From Cetobacterium sp050033475 (GTDB taxonomy: Bacteria; Fusobacteriota; Fusobacteriia; Fusobacteriales; Fusobacteriaceae), in the NCBI RefSeq assembly GCF_050033475.1, contig NZ_CP188319.1, forward strand, positions 124,001-188,000: 64,000 nucleotides of DNA, read 5' to 3'. Position numbers and translations under genes: made by a program. A model generated the notes under the pieces. It was given only the letters and a program-made list of their open reading frames with translations. It was not told the DNA's origin and did no database searches. Positions 7,806 through 15,182 of this stretch are shown piece by piece (position 1 is the stretch's first letter; each line of letters opens with the position of its first letter).

Positions 7806-9164
7806 CTAAATTTTTTCAAATTTACCAACAACTTCTATATGACTTGTTTGAGGAAACATGTCTACAGGTTGCACTTTCATAAGTTTATATCCTTCTCTTT
7901 CTAAAATTTCACAATCTCTTGCAAATGTAGAAGGATTACATGAAATATATACTATTTCCCTTATATTAGTCTTAGATATTTGTAGTAAACTTTCTTCATC
8001 TATACCTTTTCTCGGAGGATCAAAGATAATTGAATCTACTTTTCCTTCTTTAACTAACTTTCCTAGTTCTTTGTTTACATCTCCATTTATAAATTCTATA
8101 TTTTTTATTCCATTTTCCTCTGCTGTTTTTATTCCATCCTTTGTAGCAGAAGAAATAATTTCTATTGAATAAACTTTTTTAGCTTTTTTAGCTAAAATCA
8201 TTCCAATAGTTCCTGTTCCTCCATAAGCATCTACAACATTTTTATTTTCGATCTCATCAAAACATTCAATTCCTAAATTATATAGATTTCTTGTTTGTTT
8301 AACATTTATTTGAAAAAATGATTTTGGCGAAATATTAAAATCAATATCTGAAATTGTTTCTCTAATTGTTTTTTGTCCCCATAATAATATATTTTCTGAA
8401 CCTAATGCCACATTAGTTCTCTCTCTATTATAAGAAACATATATTGAAACAACTTCTTTTAAAATTTCTTTTAATGATAATAATATGTTTTCTAATTTTT
8501 TATCTATTTTTTTCCCATTGATTACCAATACTACCATAGCTTCATTGTAAGAATTTGTTCTTACCATTATATGTCTTAATATTCCCTTATGAACTTTTTC
8601 ATCATAGACGCTAATTTTTTCCTTATTTAATAGCTTCTTTAATTCATCTATAACTTTATTTCCTAAAGTAGAATTCAACATATTTTCTTCAACTTGAAAA
8701 ACATCATGAGATTTTTTACTAAAAAATCCTGTTATTATTTTTCCATTTTCCATTGCAAAAGGCTCTACAATCTTATTTCTATAATGAAACTCATCTTCAG
8801 ATCCTAAAGTCATTGGAACTTCAATTGTCGAATTTTTTCCAATTTTTCTTAATACATCTTCAACCATATCTCTTTTATATTTTAACTGAGATTCATAGTT
8901 TAACATTGCAAAATCACATCCTTGAAAATCTTCAAATGTAACTTTGCTTAAGTCTTCAATTCTTTCCGCTCCAGGCTCTAATATTTCTTCAATTAAAGCT
9001 CTTCCATAAGTTTTCTTTAAAGAGATTATTTTAACTTTTAATCTATCTCCTGGAACTGACATTGGAACAAAAATGGCAAAATCATTATAATATCCTAATC
9101 CTTCACCACCATAAACAATTTTTTCTATTTTTATTTCTACAACATCTTCTTTTTTTAAAAACAT
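7806..9164 (-). CDS. rlmD: 23S rRNA (uracil-5)-methyltransferase, RlmD/RumA family, without Fe-S ligands
   Basis: A 452-residue protein with an N-terminal TRAM domain (IEKIVYGGEGLGY), the SAM-binding motif VVDAYGGTGTIGMILA, the IIFDPPRKGID motif, the catalytic cysteine motif YISCNPSTFARD and the TSHIEVV motif with the catalytic base. It methylates C5 of a uridine in 23S rRNA. The CGGCxxQ-type cluster motif of classical RlmD is replaced by FEDFQGCDFAML, leaving one cysteine, so the [4Fe-4S] cluster is probably absent. Specificity (RlmD-like, RlmC-like or dual RlmCD-like) cannot be told from sequence alone. A promoter lies just upstream at 9192-9220. Confidence 0.85.
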   Translation of the reverse strand: MFLKKEDVVEIKIEKIVYGGEGLGYYNDFAIFVPMSVPGDRLKVKIISLKKTYGRALIEEILEPGAERIEDLSKVTFEDFQGCDFAMLNYESQLKYKRDMVEDVLRKIGKNSTIEVPMTLGSEDEFHYRNKIVEPFAMENGKIITGFFSKKSHDVFQVEENMLNSTLGNKVIDELKKLLNKEKISVYDEKVHKGILRHIMVRTNSYNEAMVVLVINGKKIDKKLENILLSLKEILKEVVSIYVSYNRERTNVALGSENILLWGQKTIRETISDIDFNISPKSFFQINVKQTRNLYNLGIECFDEIENKNVVDAYGGTGTIGMILAKKAKKVYSIEIISSATKDGIKTAEENGIKNIEFINGDVNKELGKLVKEGKVDSIIFDPPRKGIDEESLLQISKTNIREIVYISCNPSTFARDCEILEREGYKLMKVQPVDMFPQTSHIEVVGKFEKI

Positions 9165-9191
9165 TATTTTCTCCTAAAAGTGTTCTATTTT

Positions 9192-9226
9192 ATTTTAAAA
9201 CGTTTGCAAATAAAAGTCAACGTTTT
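9192..9226 (-). promoter_or_regulatory. promoter for rlmD operon with paired AACGTT repeats
   Basis: Reading leftwards: -35 TTGACT (9220-9215), 17-base spacer, -10 TAAAAT (9197-9192). An inverted repeat AAAACGTT (9197-9204) and AACGTTTT (9219-9226) overlaps the -10 and -35 ends. The two AACGTT cores are 20 bp apart, about two helical turns, which suggests an operator. No regulator is identified. Confidence 0.6.
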
Positions 9227-9238
9227 TAAAAATGTCAA

Positions 9239-9511
9239 TTATTTTATTTTGAAAAAATTTATATCCTTAGAGATTTCCATTTTATTTTGTCTTCTCATTT
9301 CCTTTTCAATTTTTCCTAAATCGACTCCTTGCTCATACTCAATTCTCTTTTCATTGACAATTTTTTGCAATTCTTTTAATTCCAATCTACTTTTTGCAGC
9401 CTTTGTTTCCTCTGTAGAAACTTCTTTTATATAATATGCATTTAAAATCCAAGGAACTGCTATTAATAATATAAATATCATTAATTTCCGTAAAATTTTA
9501 ATTAAATCCAT
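9239..9511 (-). CDS. FtsL/DivIC-like small division protein
   Basis: A 90-residue protein with one N-terminal membrane helix (LMIFILLIAVPWILNAYYI) and then a charged helical stretch (residues about 35-80) likely to form a coiled coil. This is the topology of FtsL/DivIC. It follows rsmH by 14 bases, exactly where ftsL sits in division-and-cell-wall clusters. Sequence similarity in FtsL proteins is weak, so the call rests on position and topology. The usual next gene, ftsI, is missing; rlmD follows instead after its own promoter. The ribosome site is AGGTGA before the ATG. Confidence 0.6.
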   Translation of the reverse strand: MDLIKILRKLMIFILLIAVPWILNAYYIKEVSTEETKAAKSRLELKELQKIVNEKRIEYEQGVDLGKIEKEMRRQNKMEISKDINFFKIK

Positions 9512-9525
9512 AATAGATCACCTAT

Positions 9526-10464
9526 TTATAATTTTTCTATTACTCTTAATTTTGAAGAATGGGCTCTATTATTAAATTTTAATTCGTCAGCCTTAGGAGC
9601 TATTGGTTTCCTTGTAACTAATTTTCCCTTTGGTTGTTCTCCACAAACACATATTGGTAATTCTGGTGGACATTTACATCCTGTACATAAATCTTTAAAC
9701 ATTGTTTTTACTAATCTGTCTTCTAAAGAATGGAAAGTTATTATTCCTAATCTTCCACCTTTTTTTAAAGAATTAAAAGCTTTTGTTATAGCTATTTCTA
9801 AAACTTCTAGCTCTCTATTTACTTCTATTCTTATGGCTTGGAAAGTTTTCTTTGCCGGATGTTTTTCTGCTCTTCCAGGATAGGCTCTTTTTATAATATC
9901 TACCAATTCTCCTGTTGTTTCTATAGGCTTTTCTATTCTTCTTTCACAGATAATTCTAGCTATTCTTCTTGAATGTCTTTCTTCTCCATATGTATATATG
10001 ATTCTAGCTAGCTCTTCCTCTGAATACTCATTAACTACTTCATAAGCTGATAATGGATTACTTCTATTCATTCTCATATCTAATTTTGTATCATATCTAT
10101 ATGAAAATCCTCTTTCAGGATCATCCAATTGTGTTGATGAAACTCCTATATCCATAAGTATTCCATCTACTTTATCATAACCTGCCATATAAATTACTGT
10201 ATCTACATTTTCAAAGTTATTTTTAAAAACTTTCCATTTCTGCCCATATTTTTCTAATCTATTTTTTGCAAAATCTATGGCTTGTTGGTCTTGATCGATA
10301 GAAATTAATAAACCATTTTCATCTAAAGTTTTTAATATTCCTTCTGAGTGACCTCCACCTCCTAAAGTACAGTCTACATAAACTCCATTTTTATCCGTTA
10401 TTAAATTTTCTAGAGTTTCATAATAAAGTACCGGTATATGATATTCACTTATTATTTCTTCCAC
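9526..10464 (-). CDS. rsmH: 16S rRNA (cytosine-1402 N4)-methyltransferase
   Basis: A 312-residue protein with the RsmH signatures HIPVLYYETLENLI, YVDCTLGGGGHSEGIL (SAM site), GILMDIGVSSTQLDDPERGFS and FHSLEDRLVK, and a C-terminal NNRAHSSKLRVIEK. It methylates C1402 of 16S rRNA in the decoding centre together with RsmI. The start is GTG with AAGGAGG six bases upstream. The gene begins only about 15 bases after the yggT terminator hairpin, leaving no room for a separate promoter, so it is probably expressed by read-through or from a promoter inside yggT. The FtsL-like gene follows. Confidence 0.97.
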   Translation of the reverse strand: MEEIISEYHIPVLYYETLENLITDKNGVYVDCTLGGGGHSEGILKTLDENGLLISIDQDQQAIDFAKNRLEKYGQKWKVFKNNFENVDTVIYMAGYDKVDGILMDIGVSSTQLDDPERGFSYRYDTKLDMRMNRSNPLSAYEVVNEYSEEELARIIYTYGEERHSRRIARIICERRIEKPIETTGELVDIIKRAYPGRAEKHPAKKTFQAIRIEVNRELEVLEIAITKAFNSLKKGGRLGIITFHSLEDRLVKTMFKDLCTGCKCPPELPICVCGEQPKGKLVTRKPIAPKADELKFNNRAHSSKLRVIEKL

Positions 10465-10478
10465 TTTTTTCCTCCTTA

Positions 10479-10504
10479 GAAAAATAGAGAAGCCTAAGCT
10501 TCTC
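10479..10504 (-). terminator. hairpin terminator after yggT
   Basis: Inverted repeat GAGAAGC (10487-10493) and GCTTCTC (10498-10504) with a four-base loop, followed on the minus transcript by TATTTTT. It lies directly before the rsmH ribosome site, so it may be an attenuator or leaky terminator. Confidence 0.7.
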
Positions 10505-10508
10505 CATC

Positions 10509-10775
10509 TTATAATAAAATTGATAGCACATAAAAAATTATAAATCTTAATATCTTTAATGCAAAATAAGCTAATATTGGAGATATATCTATTCTAGAAT
10601 ATCCTACAGGTAATAATACCCTAAATGGCTTTAACAATGGTTCTGTTAAAGAATATACTAACTCTGTAAACTCATTTCTAGTTCCTGGCGCAAGCCAAGA
10701 TAAAATAACTCTTATAAAGATTAATATATTTATAATTTGAAAAATTAAATTAACTATTCCAAATATAGAAAACAC
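10509..10775 (-). CDS. YggT family membrane protein
   Basis: An 88-residue protein with two membrane helices (FGIVNLIFQIINILIFIRVI and a C-terminal FALKILRFIIFYVLSILL) flanking the conserved YggT loop LSWLAPGTRNEFTELVYSLT-EPLLKPFRVLLP. YggT proteins are linked to envelope or osmotic functions and often sit near division genes; their biochemical role is not firmly known. The start is GTG with GAGGTG upstream. It follows pgsA by 12 bases and precedes the rsmH block. Confidence 0.9.
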   Translation of the reverse strand: MFSIFGIVNLIFQIINILIFIRVILSWLAPGTRNEFTELVYSLTEPLLKPFRVLLPVGYSRIDISPILAYFALKILRFIIFYVLSILL

Positions 10776-10787
10776 TTCAACACCTCG

Positions 10788-11357
10788 CTATTTACTGTTT
10801 AAAAAATAATGCTTTGCTTTTACTGAATACTCCCATCCTGACCATACTGTTAAAATCACTGGGATTAAAGTCATATAAAAATATAAACTTTTGAAAAACT
10901 CAACTTGATTTGGATTGTTCCCTAATCCAAACAGCAACATAATTATTATAACTATCATTTGTGTTGTTGTTTTATATTTTCCTAACTTACCTGCAGGGAT
11001 AACTTCTCCCTTAGCAGCAGCAATGGTTCTAATTCCGCTAATTAAAAATTCTCTAGCTATTACCACTATAGACATCCAAGGTGGAATATAATCTAATTTA
11101 ACAAAAATTACAAGAGCTGATATAACCAATATCTTATCGGCTAATGGATCCATAATTTTTCCTAAATCTGTTATTAAATTATACTTCCTTGCTATATATC
11201 CATCAAAAAAATCCGTCAAAGAAGCCAACACAAAGATGACAAAAGCTGATAGTCTAAATATGCAACCATAACTCCCTGACTGGGACTCTTGAAGTAGGTA
11301 TATAAAAGGAATTGCCAAAATTAATCTCACTACAGTTAATTTATTTGGTAAATTCAT
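10788..11357 (-). CDS. pgsA: CDP-diacylglycerol-glycerol-3-phosphate 3-phosphatidyltransferase
   Basis: A 189-residue integral membrane protein beginning MNLPNKLTVVRL. It carries the CDP-alcohol phosphatidyltransferase motif DGxxAR-G-D-D in the form SLTDFFDGYIARKYNLITDL-GKIMDPLADKIL, with all the conserved aspartates. It makes phosphatidylglycerol phosphate at the inner membrane. Length is normal. It follows rimO by about 33 bases and precedes yggT. Together with plsY and gpsA nearby it makes this stretch rich in phospholipid genes. Confidence 0.96.
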   Translation of the reverse strand: MNLPNKLTVVRLILAIPFIYLLQESQSGSYGCIFRLSAFVIFVLASLTDFFDGYIARKYNLITDLGKIMDPLADKILVISALVIFVKLDYIPPWMSIVVIAREFLISGIRTIAAAKGEVIPAGKLGKYKTTTQMIVIIIMLLFGLGNNPNQVEFFKSLYFYMTLIPVILTVWSGWEYSVKAKHYFLNSK

Positions 11358-11390
11358 AATTTACCCTCCCAGTTATAAAATATGCTATTT

Positions 11391-12728
11391 TTATTTTTCG
11401 TTTTCTACTATAGGTCCTACAAAATCATAATCAAAATTTTGCTCTAATTTAACTTTTACAATTTCTCCTTGTTTTGCAGTTCCATCATTAGTTAAAACTT
11501 TTCCATCTATCTCTAGAGCTTGCCCCATAGTTCTTCCTTCTAACATATATTCGCTTTCAGAAGAAACTCCATCAATCATAACTTCAACAACAGATCCTAG
11601 CATTTCTCTATTCTTTTTCTCTGCTATTTCTGATTGTAAATTTGTAAGTTCAACCCATCTTCTTTCTTTTATATCCTCAGGAACTTGATTATCCATATCA
11701 TGAGCTCTTGTTCCTTCTTCTCTAGAGTATTTAAATACACCTACATAATCGAATTTAAATTCCTCTACAAAATCTTTAAGCTCTTGGAAATCTTCTTCAG
11801 TCTCTCCTGGGAATCCAACTATTACTGTAGTTCTAATTGTAGCCTCAGGAATAGCATTTCTTATTTTTCCTAAAATTTCTTTAATTTGATCTCCTGATTT
11901 TGCTCTTCCCATATTTCTTAGAATATTTCCAGCTATATGTTGAATAGGAACATCAAAATAATTACATACTTTTGGCTCTGTTTTTATAACTTCAATAAGT
12001 TCCTCTGTTAAAGAATTAGGGAACATATAATATGATCTAATCCATTTAATTCCTTCAACCTTAGCAAGAGCTCTTAATAAATCTGGTAAAGCTTTTTTCT
12101 TATATAAATCAATACCATACTCTGTTGTTTCTTGAGCTAATAAGTTAATCTCTCTTACTCCATTAGCTGCTAGTGCTTCTGCTTCCGCTACAATATCCTC
12201 AATAGTTCTACTTCTTAACTTTCCTCTAAGCTGTGGTATTATACAGTAAGCACACTTTCTGTCACATCCTTCAGCTATTTTTAAATATGCAGTATGAGCA
12301 TTTGTTGTAAGGATTCTTTCTGTTTGAGCATTAGCTAAAAAGTTTAAGCTTTCGCTTTCAACTATTTTTTTATCTTCTAGAATAGTATCTATTACTTTTT
12401 CTATTTTATCTAAATCTCCTGTTCCTATTACCGCATCTACTTCAGGCATCTCATTAATTATATCTTCTGCATATCTTTGAGCTAAACATCCAGCTACTAT
12501 TATTTTCTTTAATTTTCCTGTTGTTTTATACTGAGCTATTTCTAAAATTGCTTGAATCGATTCTTCCTTTGCATCTCCTATAAATCCACATGTATTTATT
12601 AATGCAACCTCTGCCTCTTCAATATTATTTGTAATTTCAAACCCTCTTCTAGCTACTAACATTCCTATTAAATATTCACTATCTACAAGGTTTTTACTAC
12701 ATCCTAAACTTACTAAACCTAGTTTCAT
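11391..12728 (-). CDS. rimO: ribosomal protein S12 methylthiotransferase
   Basis: A 445-residue protein starting MKLGLVSLGCSKNLVDSE, the RimO N-terminus of the methylthiotransferase domain. The radical SAM motif EGCDRKCAYCIIPQLRGKLRSR follows, and a TRAM domain ends the protein (residues about 380-445). It methylthiolates an aspartate of ribosomal protein S12 using two Fe-S clusters. A TTG four codons upstream extends the frame, but GAGGTG lies before the ATG at 12728, which also matches the family start. It follows the pnp terminator. Confidence 0.96.
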   Translation of the reverse strand: MKLGLVSLGCSKNLVDSEYLIGMLVARRGFEITNNIEEAEVALINTCGFIGDAKEESIQAILEIAQYKTTGKLKKIIVAGCLAQRYAEDIINEMPEVDAVIGTGDLDKIEKVIDTILEDKKIVESESLNFLANAQTERILTTNAHTAYLKIAEGCDRKCAYCIIPQLRGKLRSRTIEDIVAEAEALAANGVREINLLAQETTEYGIDLYKKKALPDLLRALAKVEGIKWIRSYYMFPNSLTEELIEVIKTEPKVCNYFDVPIQHIAGNILRNMGRAKSGDQIKEILGKIRNAIPEATIRTTVIVGFPGETEEDFQELKDFVEEFKFDYVGVFKYSREEGTRAHDMDNQVPEDIKERRWVELTNLQSEIAEKKNREMLGSVVEVMIDGVSSESEYMLEGRTMGQALEIDGKVLTNDGTAKQGEIVKVKLEQNFDYDFVGPIVENEK

Positions 12729-12760
12729 TTCACACCTCAATAACTTTCTCTATACTTAAC

Positions 12761-12794
12761 TTGAAAAGAACACAAAGGTACTCTTTGTGTTCTT
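12761..12794 (-). terminator. terminator after pnp
   Basis: Twelve-base perfect inverted repeat AAGAACACAAAG (12766-12777) and CTTTGTGTTCTT (12783-12794) with a five-base loop. On the minus transcript TTTTC follows, a rather short U tract. It may stop or only reduce transcription into rimO. Confidence 0.7.
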
Positions 12795-12802
12795 CATAAT
12801 CA

Positions 12803-14947
12803 TTACTCACCTTTTGTTTCTTCAGTTACTTCTTTTTCCTCTTTTGGTTCTTCAGCTAAAAGTCTTTTTCTACTTAAGCTTATTTTTCCATTTTCAGTAG
12901 AAATAACAACAACTTCAAATGTATCTCCTGCTTTTAATACATCTTCTACATTTGCTACTCTTTCTTTAGAAATTTCAGAAACATGTAAAAGTCCTTCTTT
13001 ACCTGGTAGAATCTCCATAAACGCTCCAAATTTAGCAATATTTACAACTTTACCAATATATTTTTCTCCAACTTCTACATCTTTCACATATCCATTTACA
13101 AGTGTTATTGTTCTTTCTAAAGCTTCTAAATCTTTACAGAAAATAGATACTCTTCCATCATCTTCGATATCGATAGTAGCTCCTGTTTGATCAATAATAC
13201 CTTTTATATTTTTTCCAGCTGGTCCAATTAATACAGCAATTTTATCTGTTGATATTGTCATTTGATGGATTCTAGGAACAGTTGGTGCTAATTCATTTGG
13301 TGTTGAAATTTCTGCATTCATTACATCTAATATTTGTAATCTAGCATCTAAAGCTTGCTTTAAAGCTATTCTCATAATATCTTCTGAAATTCCTGTTATT
13401 TTCATATCCATTTGTAAAGCAGTAATTCCACTCTTAGTTCCTGCTACTTTAAAGTCCATATCTCCTAAGTGATCTTCTAGACCCATTATATCTGTTAATA
13501 CAACATAGTCTTCTCCCTCTTTTATAAGACCCATTGCTATCCCTGCTACATGTTCTTTAATAGGTACTCCTGCATGCATTAAAGATAAAGATCCTCCGCA
13601 TATTGATGCTTGAGATGATGATCCATTAGATTCTGTAATTTCAGATACTACTCTTATTGTATATGGGAATTGTTCTACTGGAGGAATTACATAGCTTAAT
13701 GCTCTTTCTGCAAGTGATCCATGTCCTAATTCTCTTCTTCCTGGAGCTCCCATTCTTCCAGTTTCTCCAACTGAATATGGTGGGAAATTATAATGTAAAT
13801 AGAATTTTTTGTAGAATTCTTCATCTAATCCATCTACTAATTGCTCGTCTTCTTTAGTTCCTAAAGTTGTCATTACTAAAGCTTGAGTCTCTCCTCTAGT
13901 AAATAGAGCCGAACCATGAGGTACAGGTAATACTCCAACTTCTGCATCTAACGGTCTTATTTCTGTAGTTTTTCTTCCATCTACTCTATGCTTATTGTAA
14001 AGAATAGCATCTCTTACTAATTTTTTCATTAAATCATGATAGTATGAAGCAAATTCTCCTGTTACCTCAGCTGGAACTTCTTCTTCACCAAAATTAACTT
14101 CTACAAATTCTTCATATAAAGCTTCTTCTAAAGAATCAATAGCATCTTGTCTATCTTGCTTTCCTAAAGTTAATACCGCTGCCTTTAATTTCTCAGTTCC
14201 TTTTTCATCTATAAAGTTTTTAACTAAAGGTAATACTTCTGGAGCAGTAAATTCTATCTTTTCTTTTCCTGCTAATTTTGCAAACTCTTCTTGGAATTCA
14301 CATAATTTTTTTATATTCTCATGAGCGAACATGATAGCTTTTAACATAGTTTCCTCATCAATTTCTCTTGAACCGGCCTCAACCATGTTTATAGCTGTTT
14401 TTGTTCCTGCTACTGATAAATCTAAATCACTTATTGCTAATTCTTCTGGAGTTGGGTTTAATATAAACTCTCCATTGATCATTGCTACTACAACTCCTGC
14501 TACTGGACCCATAAATGGAATATCAGATATTGTTAGTGCTAATGATGATCCTACAATTCCTAAGAAGTCTGGTGTATTTTTTCCATCATAAGATATTGCA
14601 GTGTTTACCACATGAACATCATATGTAAATCCTTCTGGGAACATAGGTCTTATTGGTCTATCAATTAATCTTGCTACTAATGTAGCATTTGTTGATGGTC
14701 TAGCTTCTCTTTTATTAAATCCACCTGGAAATTTTCCAGCAGCATAATATTTCTCAACATAATCAACTGTTAAAGGGAAGAAATCTACCCCTTCTCTTGG
14801 AGCTTTACTACGATTTACTGTAGTTAATAAAACTGTATCTCCATATTGCATCATTATAGCTCCATTTGATTGTCTAGCTATTTTTCCTGTTGAAACTTTA
14901 AGAGTTCTTCCTCCAAGTTCCATTGTTAAACTTTTCTCGTCAAACAT
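12803..14947 (-). CDS. pnp: polyribonucleotide nucleotidyltransferase (PNPase)
   Basis: A 714-residue protein with two RNase PH-like domains (first about residues 1-200, second from about 310, including GSALFTRGETQALV and SNGSSSQASICGGSLSLM), a KH domain (VLIGPAGKNIKGIIDQTGA) and an S1 domain (VGEKYIGKVVNIAKFGAFMEIL), ending in an acidic tail. It degrades RNA 3' to 5' by phosphorolysis in the degradosome. AGGAGG precedes the ATG. The gene has its own strong promoter and a leader that folds into a long hairpin, a known site of PNPase/RNase III autoregulation in enterobacteria. A terminator follows before rimO. Confidence 0.98.
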   Translation of the reverse strand: MFDEKSLTMELGGRTLKVSTGKIARQSNGAIMMQYGDTVLLTTVNRSKAPREGVDFFPLTVDYVEKYYAAGKFPGGFNKREARPSTNATLVARLIDRPIRPMFPEGFTYDVHVVNTAISYDGKNTPDFLGIVGSSLALTISDIPFMGPVAGVVVAMINGEFILNPTPEELAISDLDLSVAGTKTAINMVEAGSREIDEETMLKAIMFAHENIKKLCEFQEEFAKLAGKEKIEFTAPEVLPLVKNFIDEKGTEKLKAAVLTLGKQDRQDAIDSLEEALYEEFVEVNFGEEEVPAEVTGEFASYYHDLMKKLVRDAILYNKHRVDGRKTTEIRPLDAEVGVLPVPHGSALFTRGETQALVMTTLGTKEDEQLVDGLDEEFYKKFYLHYNFPPYSVGETGRMGAPGRRELGHGSLAERALSYVIPPVEQFPYTIRVVSEITESNGSSSQASICGGSLSLMHAGVPIKEHVAGIAMGLIKEGEDYVVLTDIMGLEDHLGDMDFKVAGTKSGITALQMDMKITGISEDIMRIALKQALDARLQILDVMNAEISTPNELAPTVPRIHQMTISTDKIAVLIGPAGKNIKGIIDQTGATIDIEDDGRVSIFCKDLEALERTITLVNGYVKDVEVGEKYIGKVVNIAKFGAFMEILPGKEGLLHVSEISKERVANVEDVLKAGDTFEVVVISTENGKISLSRKRLLAEEPKEEKEVTEETKGE

Positions 14948-14970
14948 ACAAACCTCCTATTTAACTTTTT

Positions 14971-15052
14971 GGATAGGAAATAGTATGTAAATAATAAGGA
15001 ATCAAGGCTAATAAATTAACCTTCACTTCTTACTACTTACCTATTCCTATCC
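14971..15052 (-). promoter_or_regulatory. long hairpin in the pnp 5' leader
   Basis: The pnp leader RNA can form an almost end-to-end hairpin. The outer arms GGATAGGAATAG and GTAAGTAGTAAG pair with CTTATTATTTAC and CTATTTCCTATCC, with a short bulge and two G-U pairs. An inner stem AAGGTTAA/TTAGCCTT closes a TTTA loop. The predicted transcription start lies just outside the hairpin and the ribosome site just after it. By analogy with the E. coli pnp leader, cleaved by RNase III and used for autoregulation, this is a candidate autoregulatory element. Confidence 0.7.
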
Positions 15053-15066
15053 TTAGTATTTCGCTA

Positions 15067-15095
15067 AATTATATCATTTTTAACAATAAAAATCA
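15067..15095 (-). promoter_or_regulatory. pnp: pnp promoter (extended -10)
   Basis: Reading leftwards: -35 TTGATT (15095-15090), 17-base spacer, -10 TATAAT (15072-15067) preceded by TGA, an extended -10. The predicted start near 15060 places the leader hairpin almost at the 5' end of the RNA. Confidence 0.8.
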
Positions 15096-15128
15096 AAAAA
15101 TATTTCCCATTAAAATCCTTCCCTATAG

Positions 15129-15134
15129 TATAAT
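15129..15134 (+). promoter_or_regulatory. probable -10 box for the DHH/CBS-nucleotidyltransferase operon
   Basis: TATAAT lies 49 bases before the start codon at 15183 on the plus strand, divergent to the pnp promoter. No convincing -35 box is visible at 16-18 bases. A second AT-rich candidate, TATAAA near 15151, is possible. Confidence 0.4.
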
Positions 15135-15182
15135 TTCAAGGTAAACTTACTATAAATATATACAAAAACTAAGGAGAATTTA

